Assembly (NCBI GenBank): GCA_933228895.1
Contig: OW121850.1
Coordinates: 26,793,773-26,857,772, forward strand
Origin: Platycnemis pennipes
Taxonomy: Eukaryota; Arthropoda; Insecta; Odonata; Platycnemididae
Direction of reading: 5' to 3'
DNA: 64,000 nucleotides
The notes beneath the pieces were generated by a model, which worked only from the letters and a program-made list of their open reading frames with translations, was not told the DNA's origin and did no database searches. A program made the translations under genes and the position numbers. Shown here piece by piece: positions 1-12,553 of the stretch. Every line of letters begins with the position of its first letter. Position 1 is the stretch's first letter.

Positions 1-2590
1 GGTAACAAAGAGAGGAGATTGGCAAGCAGCATAAATGCATGCGCATGAAGAAGTAAAAATAACTATAAAATGAAAAGCTATGAAGGCCTGGCGGGAAGAA
101 CTCTAATGATTTTTCATCGGTTTAATTAATACCCCGTAAAATGTCTGCCTTCGAGGAAATGTCCACGTGTAAGTCAGCCACATTACGCAAAGCACTTCAA
201 CGGATGTCGTGCGTTGCGCTAGTAAATTTTAAAACTTTACTTTATAATGCACTCTGAAGACTAAGCTGAGACTTTACTCCGAAAACAAATAATATGTTTT
301 TAATTACACATTAATAAGCTTCACAATTTGTAAACAGAGAAATCGGGCCGTTATTCGAAGCTTAAATAAACGGAGACAAACATTAAAGCTTCAACTTTCA
401 TGGACTTAATACATTCAATGCTAAAGTCAGTAACCTGTGAAGTCATATAATATGAAAGGAAAATGAAATAAATACAAAAATCATACGGATGCTTGATAGC
501 TTTTTCGTTAAAAATTTATTTGTCTTTGGCGTGATTTAGCGAATATTTTATTTATATGGAATAACTAAGTTTTTCCTCTATGGAACTCTTGAGGCATATT
601 TTATGCAACCACGCAGAATGTCTGCAGTTCAAGGGAAGTCAGCGATAAAAATATCAAGGAGAACATGAACAAAACATTTGATGCGTGGCTAAATTCAATA
701 TGGATCCGTAAGTAATGTGTCAATGTGCGAGTGACAGATGATGGCCTGGTTTCATAACGTAGGATTAATGTCAGCCATCAGTTGTGGACGTTAATGTTGA
801 AGCGACCTCAACTTCTGATAATAGGAAATATATTAGATAAACGGTTGTATTGAATATTTAGAGTTTAAGATAGTCCCCATAAAAATGTTCATGCCTTGAA
901 AAATTTAACCAGACACTATAAAATCATACATTAACCTTTCGACTCAGTTACAAATGTAATATATATTCAGAGCTTCCCTACAGTATTGATACCTCCGTAT
1001 TTCAAAACGAGTTATGATATTACTACGGTACTCGTCGCAAAATGACACACAGAATTACTAATGATGTCTGCACGAATAATCATTTAAATCGATCGAAAAT
1101 ATTTCAATATCCAACCTTAATATAAGTTACATAGCATATTACGACGGAGTTACAATACTGAGATGAATAATATCCATGATCATATTTTTGGTTCATCGCG
1201 TAGCAGTAATTTCTCCTTTGCAAATGGCACAGTAATTGCTATTGAAATACGACAGGTCTATACGGCAATTGTGCCGGTAAGAATGGGTAGGTCGACCGTA
1301 ATAGGTGATATTTTATGGGAGCTTAGGGAGGATCAAGGAAAACCGATTGAATAAATGGATATTTGCTATTGTCTTCTCAAATTCTCAGGAATATGATTTT
1401 ATTTTTGGTATAATAGCCAAAAAGGTATACCGTTCCCATCATTTGACCCCTGATATGCAAATAACTAACCTATTACCTAAATCAATATTCTAAAAGGCCA
1501 GGAATTTAGTTATCATACTTGAGGACCGATATGATTGAAATAATTGATTTCGAGTCACTAATCTGTTTTTCCTACGAGTAGTAGATCTAAAGTGGAATTC
1601 TAATATTGACGATTGCAATGAAAATTTGGCCACTATTGGTCAGAAAAATGTTTGCCAATGTTGAAATATATGCTACTACATTTAAATCAGACACGATGCC
1701 TTCCCTGCTTGTCTTTTTAAGTCTTATCAACTTTAAAAAGGAGCCTTCCTGCTGCATTATATCTTTCCTAGTATAATAAGTTGTGACGTTTCATAGAATG
1801 TTGTTTATCATAATATATCTATGCATTTAAATTTTCATGATTTAATGACCAGAAGCAGGCCTTTATTCTATTATTTATTTCTAGGACAAGCTACATATAT
1901 GTTATGTTCATGAACTTTTGTACCACATAAATACAGTCACATATCTAAGTACTCAATTTCCTTGCATTAAACATCGAACAAAGTCCCAGACAAGGCGTTT
2001 ATTGTGGTACTAATGTGTGCAGAGATTCGCACAGTTTTTGAAACTAAAATCACTTCAGGGAATCTTCAGTATAAATTCATATTAATCAATCACCATGCAA
2101 CTACCCGGAAGGCAACAAACAAACGTGGGAAAACATTTTGCCGAGAGAATATTTTCCATGAAACTTTCACTGAGGAAAACTTAACAAGAAATTACACCCT
2201 CTTATATATTGGCTGTCTATTTTTAAGATTATTACCTTAAATAGTGAAAAATAATCAAATAGAAAAATGCTAGCTATAGGAATATAAAGTGAGGCAGATA
2301 AGAGAGGAGGGGGATAACGGGAAGTAAACTTGTAGAGAATGTTGTAAAAATTAATTCTAGGATGACATATTAGATATGTGAAAATAGGTGTCTGAAAAAG
2401 AAATTGTTTTAGCATGTTCTAAAAAGGAGTCCACCAGAAATTTCACTGCAACTGTAGAATTACCATCGCAATATTCCTGTGTAACCGTGTTTTAGGCCCA
2501 GGCAATACATACTTTGACTCACGCCATTTCTTGGGAAAGACATCGGCGATATTCTCAGAGAAGCCACTGCTATCCGTTCGAAAGCGGCGA
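1..2590. other. AT-rich stretch without recognisable genes
   Basis: Only short open frames (up to 96 codons) occur here and none has a recognisable domain or sustained codon bias. I see no tandem array and no LINE tail. It reads as intergenic or intronic DNA. Confidence 0.5.
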
Positions 2591-3160
2591 TCAACGTCAG
2601 ACGGTGTGTAAGGAATGATTCCTCATCCTGAAAGAGAAGACAACCACTCGATCGCAATGAGAGATCGGGGTCGACTTCACGCCTCATGTAACCTCGACCT
2701 CCTTGTCTCCATCTCCCTCGCGGCCTCTCCCTCTCATCTTCCTCGGTCACATTCTGATTCCCTCGCTTACCCGCCTTCCGTCCCCTCTACGCCATCTGAC
2801 CTTTCCATCCATCTGATTCTTAACCTTAAATAATAAAAAAAAAATAAACACGCGCTCTGCGACCAGCTCCCCTCTCCTCCTGCCACCCCATTCCACAAAG
2901 GCCTCTTCCTCCCGCTCCACCTTCGACCTCTCTCACCCCCTCGAGTGTGACATACGTCGCCACTTCCGCGCATTTCGCCTCTCTTTTGTTCGCTGCCAGC
3001 GGGCGCAAGTGACAGCGCCCTTAAATCCAGTCGCGGACGTCCGCTTACGAGAAACAAGTGCCAACGCGGGGAGAAATATTCCCTCACGGGTTTCCAGAGA
3101 GGGCACGGGACGAAAAAAAAAAGAAAAATAAACCAAGGGGAAAAGAATAGGAAGGACCAC
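2590..3160. other. GC-richer, pyrimidine-biased island
   Basis: Base composition changes sharply from the AT-rich flanks to C/T-rich sequence on the + strand (CCTCTCC-type runs), with several CpGs. Overlapping short frames on both strands are a composition effect. It is the first of about a dozen such islands; regulatory or simple-sequence origin cannot be decided from sequence alone. Confidence 0.45.
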
Positions 3161-6050
3161 GTTAGCTACTTTTTCACAGGCTCATAAATATAAAGAGAGT
3201 TATTTCGGGAGGACGTCATTGAATCAGCTAATATTCTCAGCCAGGCGAGGCTCGCTTGCGGAAGCGCCAGTCAAGTCGAGGAGGTAGGCACGAGAAGAAC
3301 TCAGGACAGACTAAGGGGTTTCCAGGAAGTGGCGGGGATGGAAGGCCCTAGAGCAGGAATACTTGCATGCTGGGGTCACGAAACTATTTTCAACGCCGGC
3401 GAGCTGGGCTGAAGTTTCCTCCCCAAAACTTTTTAGATAAGTACTATTGGAGCAACATCCCGTCGGCAGGAGCGAGGCTCCCATCTTTCATTAGAGGGGA
3501 CCTTCCCTGAGGCAAAGAAAGGATATGAGAGAGGAAGTGGGCACTTACTTAATATTAGGAGGTTATGCAGGCGTAAGCCGGCGGGGACCTGATGTTGCCG
3601 GTCATATACGTATATATTGCCCGGATTTGGAAAATGATGAAAAAAGAACGTTTAAAAAAATAGCTCGACCCCTCCATCGGACCTTACAGCTTGTGTCTAC
3701 GGAGTAATGTAAGTTCCAATTTGCCTAACTCCTCTGAAATTAACCGTCCCACCAAAATTATCGACCAGAATATTTGCTTCGAATCTCGGGCATCCTTTAC
3801 GGTTTGAAAAAAAATAAAAACAAACCGGGAAAAAAAGAGGCGTGATTTATGGGCTGCTGAAAACAACCATAAATAAGGTTGAAATGGGGGAGGGGAGAGA
3901 AAGATTAATCTTCTCCTTTGCTGCGCTCGGCTAAATGATTGGTGCGATGCAATTTAATAATTTTTGTGCCGAGGCGGAGGAAAAATATAGAGACGCCGTA
4001 GGGCATAATTGGTCGTTCGCGGAGTTAATGCCACCGTTTCCTTCACCCCGGTGGTAATTAACGAGGATCAATCATGCACATGAGGATATTCCGCCGGTTC
4101 AATTCACGAGCCGTTAGGAGATTCTTGCCCTCGAATGCAATGAGTGCGCATATTCATGGCTTAAATATGAGTTCTACTTTCGGGACACAAATACTTCTCC
4201 CGAAAGAAATACCGTACGCCTTTACCTGAGGGAATCATTTATCAAGTCAACCTTAATGCGACCGTATTTTACCATCGATGAAAACGGATGCGTCGAAGTT
4301 TTTGGCTTCGCCTTACCTAAATTTATTTCATGTACGGCTCATTTATGGGATGCTTATTTAAATGCATCATACATTTTGTTGTAATTATAATAAAAACAGA
4401 ATTTCACATGAATGTGAGAATACATACATACCTTATTCACCGATTACCCCTTCTGTGGCACAACGCGCTTTTTTCTGAAAAGAAAGAGAAATCATCTGTC
4501 AGTATTTAAGAGAGCATGTAAATAGCTAACGTTCTTCCCCCTATGGAATAAGAAAGTTGGTGTTATCTTCACTACATTGTCTAATAAGCTAGCAGTATAT
4601 TGCATAATTATGATGGTAAAAATATACACCAAAATAAACAAATATTGGCAAATTTGATGAAAAGAGTAAACTGCTTCAGTTATTTCGTTCCTTTCAGGAT
4701 AAGTTTCTGAGGATGTAATGGGCTGCTATTTATATCAAGTAATGAAATAATAGGAGGAAAAAAAGATGCGTAGAATAAACTTCGTTAGTCAGTTAAATAA
4801 TAAAAAAATCTTCGAACCTAACGTAAGCAATAAACACTTATATTAAATTTATGTATAGATTAATTATTCCAAATATATACACATTTAATATTTGGGCTGC
4901 TACACAGAATGTTTTTGAATTCAACTCTAGAATTCAACAATTATATCAATCATATTTTATTTGAAAGTACAATAGCGCGTACAATAGTAATTAGTACATA
5001 ATATTGTTCTAAAATTTTGAAACTTATTATCTGAAAGGGTTTAAATAATTGATAAAATCATTTATATTATTCAATACGTTCATGAGGGAGTTGTGCAATA
5101 AAAGCATTCTGAAACACTTTGACAATATATATAATTTTCGTCAAATTTGAGACAAGACGTAAGTAGGTTACAATGCTTGTGCAATTTTGATTAACTTCTA
5201 TGCGAAATATTAATGGCACTCGTACGATCGGTAAAGTAAGTTCACAGTGAACTTCCGGGCTAATTTGCCTGTATTTTCTAAATTATTGGCCCAAGTATGA
5301 AGGTCTTTGAAAGTGGGCCATTCAACAAAGGTGGACATGTACACATATGCTTGGATTGTTGGTACATCTAATGCAGTTGGGTTTAAAAGAATCATGGTAT
5401 TTTGGCTCTACTTGAGACTAATTTTAAACAAAGGTTTCAGAATTGATTTTAACCCAAAAATACTAAGTTTAGTAATTGAAATACAATTACGGGACAAGCA
5501 GAGTTTATAAGCTTAGCTAAATACATTGAGTATTATGCATTGTAGTTTACAGTATCTCCTTATATATTTTTCTACTGCTTTTTCTCTGCCAGCATATCGC
5601 CTTTTAACACATAGACACGTCCACTATCCTACAGTTCTGTTATAGGTCCTACTGGCAGCGTTAAAGGGTATATACCACGCTCATTTCAAAATAAAAGGAG
5701 ATCTTGGGTGAATCAGGCTGTGACTAGTTCCAACGTAATTATGATAGAACGAGCAGAAGACTTTTGAATACGGAGTGAGTTTTGCAATGGTCAGAAAATC
5801 TAGAAAAGTAATTAACACACTTATTAGCACTGGTTGTTGGAAAATAAATTTCAATGAAAAGGCCACCTCAAGAAGTGGGTGTTATATTAGCTTTCCTATG
5901 ACCAATGGTTTGAAAGACAAATAAGAATATATAAGACTCCAAAATTCGGCAGAACCAAGTATGATAATACTATAAACCGTAACGTGAGCTTAATAGTGCA
6001 AGCTATTTTTGCCAAGATTTAGAATACGGGCTGTTTTCTGAGGATTAGGC
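3160..6050. other. No recognisable gene
   Basis: AT-rich DNA with only short frames (at most 70 codons). No conserved motif, repeat array or transposon end was recognised. Confidence 0.45.
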
Positions 6051-6057
6051 TCCTTCT

Positions 6058-6540
6058 TTGAGCACTGATTTTAATTCAAACTTTATGCGTGAGCAATTGG
6101 AAACTAAGCTGACAGAAATCTGCATCAGGATTTCAACCTATGATCCCATTGGTGTGTGGCAGGGGATGGCAGGTCACCAGGCGCGTGTGCATAGATTAAA
6201 AAAATATTCTTCATCAACTCCGAAACATCAATCAGCCAAAGTTATGCAATGGCACACGATTAGTAGCTAAAAAATTGATGAACAATCCAAATGAAGCAAC
6301 AATTCTGATTGGATCTCATAAAGGTGAATGCGTACTACTTCCACGAATACCACTCATTCCGACCGCCATGGCGTTCCGAGTTCAATCGACTTCAATTTCC
6401 AATTCACCTTGCGTTCACTATGACTATCTATAAAGCGCAAGGGCAATCTTTGAAAGTGTGCGGTTTGAATTTAGAAAACGATTGCTTTTATCACGGGCAA
6501 TTATGCGTCGCATACTCCAGAGTAGGTTAACTGTCTACGA
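6058..6540 (+). pseudogene. Helitron Rep/helicase (PIF1-type) C-terminal remnant
   Basis: This is the C-terminal end of the PIF1-like helicase carried by Helitron rolling-circle transposons. It is split over reading frames. One frame from about 6223 reads RNINQPKLCNGTRL and continues through ATILIG and VLLPRIPLIPT to about 6375. A +1 shift then leads into the frame ending 6530, which reads FNRLQFPIHLAFTMTIYKAQ followed by GQSLKVCGLNLEN and YSRVG. These blocks are the late helicase motifs typical of Helitron/PIF1 proteins (the KAQGQ and SRVG segments). The Rep nuclease domain and Walker A region are absent, so this is a truncated, frameshifted remnant. It sits about 250 bp upstream of a Helitron-like 3' end in the same orientation. 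A host PIF1 gene is unlikely because the wording matches the transposon branch and the fragment is broken. Confidence 0.85.
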
Positions 6541-6764
6541 TTTATTTTTATGCAGAAAATGGACAAACAAAAAAATCAGTAAATCCATCACCTTTACAAC
6601 AATGATTTTGTCTGTGAAAAACAACTTCTTTCTTCCTTTCCTTCCATTCCACAACATAGCTCCGGCAACATAGCAAGGCAGGGTATTGAATTGAATGATG
6701 TGGTCTTCGGTGAATCTATATTCGCTAGAATACTTTTATTTACTTTCCCATTTATTTCATGTTA

Positions 6765-6804
6765 GACTGAGTCACAGCGAAGGGTGGCCGGGTTTAGCTA
6801 GTTA
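6765..6804 (+). mobile_element. Helitron 3' terminus
   Basis: The sequence around CACAGCGAAGGGTGGCCGGG, followed by TTTAGCTAGT, resembles the usual animal Helitron end (GCCGGGTACAGCTAGT, closing in CTAG with insertion before T). It lies downstream of the helicase remnant in the expected orientation, so the two probably belong to one insertion. I could not identify the 5' TC end. Confidence 0.65.
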
Positions 6805-7299
6805 ATGATAAAAATTTGGTCCTATTGCGCAAAAAAGCACATAAATTCATTCCTTATTAATTACGCATGAATTTCGAATCTTATAGATTGAATTCATTCA
6901 TCTATGCATAAAATGAAATATATTTTTACCACAGCATGGTAAATCAGTGTAAAGTTAAAAGAAAGATCGTTTATCACCATTAAAACAGACTGCGAGTTGT
7001 TTTATGGTTAGTGGAAATTTCAGCGTAACCACATCGGGCACAAATAAAGAAACTGGTCCTTCACCCTGATGTGTGAGTTTCATGCGTCGTTATATTAAAT
7101 AATTGGAAAGATTTACCCTTAATAACCTTTCATTTGAGTCCTGAGACCAGTTTATGAATTATTAATTTTTTGAGAAAATGAAAGGAGACGGCGTTCAGTG
7201 CTAATGACCGCATCTATTTACGTATCCATTTAATCTAAAGTTACCAACGTGTAGACGCATATTTTACCTTGATGGCGCGTACAAAAAAAATCCTCAATT

Positions 7300-7620
7300 T
7301 CTTCTATGCCACTGACCTCGAGAGATAGAGAGACACCGTTTATTTAGACGAGAAGCAGGGTGAAATGACGGAGAATGCGACGCGAGCTCCATTAAACGCG
7401 ATGCTGAAGGGGTCATTGAATTCTCACGCGAGCACGGCAACTCCGAAAGGTCAAGCAAGGGAAAGTGAAAGGCACGCACTTCTTCCACCCCGCGGCCTTT
7501 TGACCCGAGAGGCAGATCCAGAGAAGTATCCACCCCCGGAAGGTAGTCAGAGGGGAAGGAATGCCGCTGAACCAGACAGAGAAGATCCAAGAGCGAATAG
7601 GTAAGTATCCCATCGAATCA
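7300..7620. other. CpG-containing GC-rich island
   Basis: Locally GC-rich sequence with many CpGs between AT-rich flanks. Frames on both strands stay open here because stop codons are rare in this composition. No protein domain was recognised. It could be a conserved regulatory element or a remnant of an unknown repeat. Confidence 0.35.
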
Positions 7621-7663
7621 GACCCTCCACCCACGACCTTGTTCGTGAACGCCTTTTTGATGC

Positions 7664-7765
7664 TCATGCCGTGGAGGAAACGAAAACGCGGAGTAAAATT
7701 TCCACAGAGTCTTGATCAGGACTCGAACCCGTAACGCCCTGCTTTGAGTCCCGGTCTAGGTGAAT
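7664..7765 (-). repeat. Possible tRNA-derived SINE fragment
   Basis: On the minus strand GGGTTCGAGTCCTGATC has the form of a pol III B box with T-arm (GGTTCGANTCC). The preceding GGGACTCAAAGCAGGGCGTTA could be an anticodon-arm remnant. No intact acceptor stem or A box is apparent, so a functional tRNA is unlikely. Support is only the B-box-like motif. Confidence 0.35.
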
Positions 7766-7882
7766 GATTTTTTTCTCTTCGGAAATTCTGCTTTGGTGTA
7801 ATTTCAGCGGGCAACTCCGTTGACGTTTCCACGGTAAGTTCGCTTTCCTTAAACATGAGAACTTGGAAATGCTACCCAGAAA

Positions 7883-8172
7883 ATGTTTAAAAGTGATTGT
7901 CGTACTGATAGATTCAAAATGGCATTTTTCCCCCGTATTATAAGAGAACAGAATAGGCAGCATAGCAAAGGGATTGGTAGAGGAAATATTTTAGAGTATT
8001 CTGTAGTGCGTGATGCATGTATTAATCCCTTAAATACTATAGATACTAACAATCTAGTTGTATGAGACCCTGTAGTTGCTTGTTTGTATGTCGGTAGTGC
8101 ATGCTTCATCTTCACCCCCTGCCACACCCTCGCGGTGACTTGCAGGGTATCGTGTACATAGACAGATAGATA
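7883..8172 (+). mobile_element. LINE 3' end (tail family A), C-terminal RT fragment
   Basis: This copy carries the last ~55 codons of a non-LTR reverse transcriptase ORF2 (CRTDRFKMAFFP, then REQNRQHSKGIGRGNILEYS) and a 3' UTR that ends in CCACACCCTCGCGGTGACTTG, CAGGGTATCGTG and a TAGA/GATA-rich tail. The same block recurs at least ten times in the window in both orientations, which defines the family. It is 5'-truncated, as expected from target-primed reverse transcription. The inverted CCCTGCCAC/GTGACTTGCAGGG pair before the tail can form a stem-loop. I infer a CR1/L2-like or related clade from the C-terminal wording. Confidence 0.8.
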
Positions 8173-9980
8173 AAAAATGGTTTAATACCCATACTTTCTA
8201 CAGGGAAGAGTGTATCGGTCAGTGTGCCTTGTTCTCCCGTTGCTGGAAGGTGAATAATTCGACAATTGTAGTCATTTGATCTAAAAAGAATATGCCAGTA
8301 CTCTTAAGGAGTAAGGCATTAAGGAAGAGCACTTGGACGAAAAGAAAAACGAGTAGGATGAGACCTGATCACGAAATAAGTCTGTTCTTAACCAAAAGCA
8401 CCAAGGTATCCTCGGTTTAACGTCCCTTCCAACGGAATGATTGCTGAACTTTCAGTTCTCGTCACACTGCACTTAGTATGGCACGGTAAAAAAATGAAAA
8501 ATAAATTACTGTCATCGCTAAAATTTAAATCCAAGGTTTTCATATAGATATTCAGTATTCAAGCTATCACATAAACTCAATATCCCGCGAGATTTGAGGA
8601 TTTTTGCCTGTATATTGGGTTATTGTCATGAGCTTATGGTAATGAATTCAGTGGAGGTCACTACGAGACGATTAAAATATGAGCCTGAAAGGCAATAGGC
8701 TTTGAGTATAATGCATGCCAAGGCATCAGTAGGTAATAATTTAGAACCTTGGAACCGTCGATACTATCAAGAAAACAAGGTCAAATAGAGAGACTTCCGT
8801 CAGGATATATTTAAACGTCACCCAACACAAAAATATAATAAAGGGCAGCATACCAAAGAAATATGTGTGTAGTATATACATCACAGAATATAATGTACCG
8901 AAAAAAGTTTTGAACTCTACAGTTTCTTGTTAACCGAGCCCTTGCAACCAAATAAAGTAAGAATGAAGCGAATTTAACCAAATAATCAAATTTATTGCAA
9001 AATTCGTAGCCAATAATGAGATACTTCTGATTTTGTAGGTTATTAGTAGCGAAAACCATTTATATAATAATAAAGTAGTATAGCCTATGATTAAACAGAA
9101 ATATGGATACACTGAAAAAATTGAACAATTCATTTATCTAGCGTAAGCCACACACCATGGATTTGTTTTGCTATAACATCTGATGTACTATTCCCACAAC
9201 ACCCACGCCACGATTAGTAAGCTATTAAGTAAAATGTAACCTTTTCCTGAAGCCCTTTTCACTGTGTTTCTCAAATGGAAGATATTTACTGACGAGATAA
9301 ATCCCTCGGGTGGAATAGAGGACGGAATTGGGGTAAATACGCATATCAGTGAAGCAATTTTTCCCATGGTCACAAAAACTTCTATTTTGTTGTATTTTCT
9401 AAAAAGTCTTGATTTATTGATTTGGGTAGTCATTAAAACAACTATATTTCAAAAAAATATAATTAGAGTGAGTGTTTGTTTTTCCACTAAAGAAGAAAAA
9501 ATATGGGAAATTAATTGCCTAAAAATGCCCAAATACAGAATAGCTTTGACTTAATATAAATAAAAAAATGTTTAAATCTTATGATAACAAGTTATTTTTT
9601 ATTTAAAGTAGTTGAAGAAAGGTGCCATATGAACAGAAGGAATCTGTTATAAATTCCTTTTTTCAGCGTGTGGAGACCGTTCATGTGATGGATGATGATC
9701 AAATAAACTTTGACACAAAAATAGCCCTAATCGGACCCTAATATTATTCAAAGCTTAGAGCTATCTTTTGCCTACCATTACACTTGGTATCAATTTCCTA
9801 TTTTGTACATAGATTATTTAACCACACCGCGTTTTATCTGCATGTGTCTTCTAAACTCTCCTCGAAAGTGAGTAAAACCAAGAGAAAGATTTTCTCTGCC
9901 TATGGAATTAAACACCATTGCTCGGTAAGGACAGAAAGTAAAAATTCATTCCCCTCAATTATCTATTAACTGAAATACAG
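8173..9980. other. No recognisable gene
   Basis: AT-rich sequence with short, low-complexity frames (longest 96 codons at 9264-9554, unlike any family I know). No transposon end was recognised. Confidence 0.45.
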
Positions 9981-9983
9981 CTT

Positions 9984-10090
9984 ACATCTACATCTACATA
10001 ATACCCTGCAAGCCACCATAAAGGTGTGTGGCAGAGGGTGAACTCTCACCAAACATGCACTACATATCATGCATAAAAAAGGGTCATATG
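9984..10090 (-). mobile_element. LINE 3' end, tail family B (short copy)
   Basis: On the + strand the copy opens with the complement of the GATGTA tail (ACATCTACATCTACATAATA), then CCCTGCAAGCCACC and GTGTGTGGCAG. It ends at ATGCATAAAAAAGGG. It matches the tails at 31.86 kb and 35.15 kb more closely than family A. Only about 105 bp are present. Confidence 0.75.
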
Positions 10091-10690
10091 TCTGAAGCGG
10101 GAAACACTAATACTCAGAAATTGAAAATGAAAGGAACAAGGTATATTTCTTGCCCCGAGGTATTTGAATGTAACACCGATGCGTCTAAACTAGTAGTACA
10201 TGTTATATGTAAGGTGTTGTGGACATAAACAGTTAGTTTTCTTCACTATACAATGATGTAACCTATTGTTACACCTGAAACAAATGAATATCTCAGCTAT
10301 TGAGTCTAAAATATTCATTATAGGGTATAATGGCACAGGTAACTGTCAGCCAATACAGGATATATATAATAATAATAACTTCTGATAATTAAAGTAAGCT
10401 ATTGAAGAGACACATTTTTTCCTGATCATTCCATGGAAATTTTTACTCAATTTTCTGTTATACATAGACTAAGAAAGTGTTTTTTTGAGAATAAAGGTAC
10501 CTTCAAATTGCCTTCTATTTTGTAGTCTACAAACCAATGATTCATTCCATTACACTAAACTACTGACCTTTCCAGCTGGAAAAGTTCCGAGACAACCGTT
10601 TTGTGCCAAAAAACAGCTTTCTTGGACGTCTTTAACTTTAGAAACCCTCGTAAATATACATCACTTTTAATTGACAACCAACATGTGACG
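10091..10690. other. No recognisable gene
   Basis: AT-rich DNA with fragmentary frames only. Nothing supportable. Confidence 0.4.
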
Positions 10691-11345
10691 TTTCGGCCCG
10701 CTCATTTACGCCCATAATGAGAGTTCCGTCAGCTTTTCCACGTTAGATTCTTCAGAGGTTTCCCAGCAATCATTTCAAAAGGAACCGACGCGAAAGGAAA
10801 TCGGAGCCAAGCTCTCTTCCAACTCGTTGCCAGCACGAAGGACACCTTTCCACCGCACGGCAAAGGGTGGCAGAAACCAAAGAGGGGACAGGGGAGTCAG
10901 ACGAGCCTTCCGCACCAGGCGAGAAAAAAAAGTTCTAATTCCGAGACCTCCGTCTGTTGGCTTGGCAAAACAGCCAAAGGATCCGTCCGCATCCTATCCT
11001 ACTGCAACTACCACTGTCTGCCTCGGAACTACGCCTGATTTCAAGAAAGACTCGGGAAGTCCGAACGACGCGCAGAGAAACGAGGGCGGTGAGACTGACT
11101 CATAAATCTCTGCGGACGTTTACAGTGGCACAAGGGTTTTCCCCGGCACTCTTGGCTCCGGGAGGCGCCTCTGGCTTCACCGCCCAAGAGTCCATTCACC
11201 GAACCACTGAGAGCGAAAACAGCCGATTCTCCAGAGCTGGGCACGAGAGTGGGTGGAAATTTGTCACGTTCAATCTTGCTACACTCTACCGTATTTTTCC
11301 AAGTGTGCACTTTAGGAATCATGGATTAACCGTAACTAAATGAGT
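10690..11345. other. GC-rich, CpG-containing island with overlapping open frames
   Basis: GC content rises and frames of 92, 128 and 93 codons stay open on both strands. The predicted peptides are arginine/serine/threonine-rich with no recognisable domain, which fits compositional openness rather than coding. A diverged exon or a CpG-rich regulatory region is not excluded. Confidence 0.35.
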
Positions 11346-11434
11346 TACACATCGGCACTATCCATAGCGCCAATTCCTTCAAAGAATTTAAAAAGTTTCT
11401 AAATTATGTACATTGCTATCGTTTCTGTAGGTAC

Positions 11435-11937
11435 TCGTTGGTTTGTTAAAGGCCGTTATGATAATTTTATTTGTGCTACGAGTTCATATAGAAGAACTAG
11501 GATGGGAATTACTATCAAAACACAGGTTAAAAATTTAGGTAAACCTTTTAAGTAAATTGGTAACCAATTTTTTCACAGTTGTACATTTGCTATGTTCGAT
11601 CAGATCACCAAAACTAGAGAGATAGTTTGTCGTGCCGATGGATTTAAAATGTCATTTTTCCCGCGTACCATAAGAGAGCACAATAGGCAGTGTAGCAAAG
11701 GGGTAGGTATGTGAAAAATTGTTAGAGCAGTCTGTAGTGCATGGTGTATGTAATAACAACCAATAAACCCTTTCTTATAACGTAGATACTAACCATATAG
11801 CTGCATGTGACCCTATTATCTAGCATGCCTCCATGTAATAGTCTAGTTACATGTCAATAGTGCATGTTTGGTGTTCTTCACCCCCTGCCACACATTCTCG
11901 TGGTGGCTCGCAGGTTATTACATAGATGTAGATGTAC
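11435..11937 (+). mobile_element. LINE 3' end (tail family A), decayed
   Basis: The copy begins in reverse transcriptase C-terminal sequence (FVKGRYDNFICATSS, the counterpart of FVKGRYDNYISVTSL in the 32-kb copy). It runs through a degenerate DRFKM-type block and ends in GTGGTGGCTCGCAGG plus TAGATGTAGATGTA. Many in-frame stops and frameshifts make it an old copy. Confidence 0.75.
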
Positions 11938-12191
11938 TAAAGGTGGTGATAATTGCTACAGTCATTTTGGCCACAGAGCAGACGATTGGATATTTAATTG
12001 GCGGGAAGATAACCAGGACAAATTAAACGAGGTTGGTGACAAGAGCTAAGTGCATTTATTCTTTATTCCTATATTCTTAAAAATTATTCTCTGTAAACAA
12101 GTTTGCATGTATTAGAATTTATTTTCTGGTCAGATGAACTATTAGTTGTTATCAGAAGATTGACCGACAGCTTTATGTTTGGCATCACAGG

Positions 12192-12553
12192 ATAAGTGAG
12201 TATTGGGGATCGGGTTGGTGTGGTGGCTAGAGTACTGGCCTCCCATCCCGAGGGCCCGGGTTCGATTCCCGGCAGTGGCGGATTTTTCAGTGGAAAACCG
12301 GTCCCCACTTGAGTGCCTAGTGGAGGGCATTTCAAGTACAGTACTCCGTCCGTCGGATGGGACGTTAAGCCGTGGTCCCCTTGGCGCCTTTCGTTAAGAG
12401 TAGGCTAATGCCGACGCCGGGTTTCTCTCCACCCTTCCTCCGTTCCCTAAAACTCCTACCATTACCCAATTACCCATCTATCCTATATGGCGCAAATGAC
12501 CTCAGCTGTCGGTCGCCTCCCCCAAATAACTAACTAACTAATAAGTGAGTATT
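12192..12553 (+). mobile_element. tRNA-derived SINE with perfect 13-bp target site duplication
   Basis: The head (about 12206-12283) is tRNA-like. It has an A-box-like TGGCTAGAGTACTGG at 12224-12238 and a B box GGTTCGATTCC at 12259-12269, spaced as in a pol III internal promoter. The body has GTCCGTCGGATGGGACGTTA and AAGAGTAGGCTAATGCC, then GGTTTCTCTCCACCC, and ends in a (TAAC)n-like tail. The direct repeat ATAAGTGAGTATT occurs at 12192-12204 and again at 12541-12553, exactly flanking the body, so the insertion boundaries are well defined. Related copies lie at 17.2 kb and (3' half only, reverse) 47.7 kb. The good promoter boxes and perfect duplication suggest this is the youngest copy here. 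Confidence 0.9.

Noticed and set aside
7849..8127. 92-codon minus frame (and the similar 59948-60310 and 23077-23397 frames)
   Set aside because: These are antisense readings of the LINE tail; their mutual similarity reflects the repeat, not a conserved protein.
10957..11343. 128-codon open frame in a GC-rich island
   Set aside because: A 92-codon frame and a 93-codon reverse frame overlap it; no recognisable protein.
12206..12283. tRNA gene
   Set aside because: A and B boxes are present but the acceptor stem does not close, and the sequence continues into a SINE body bounded by a target duplication.
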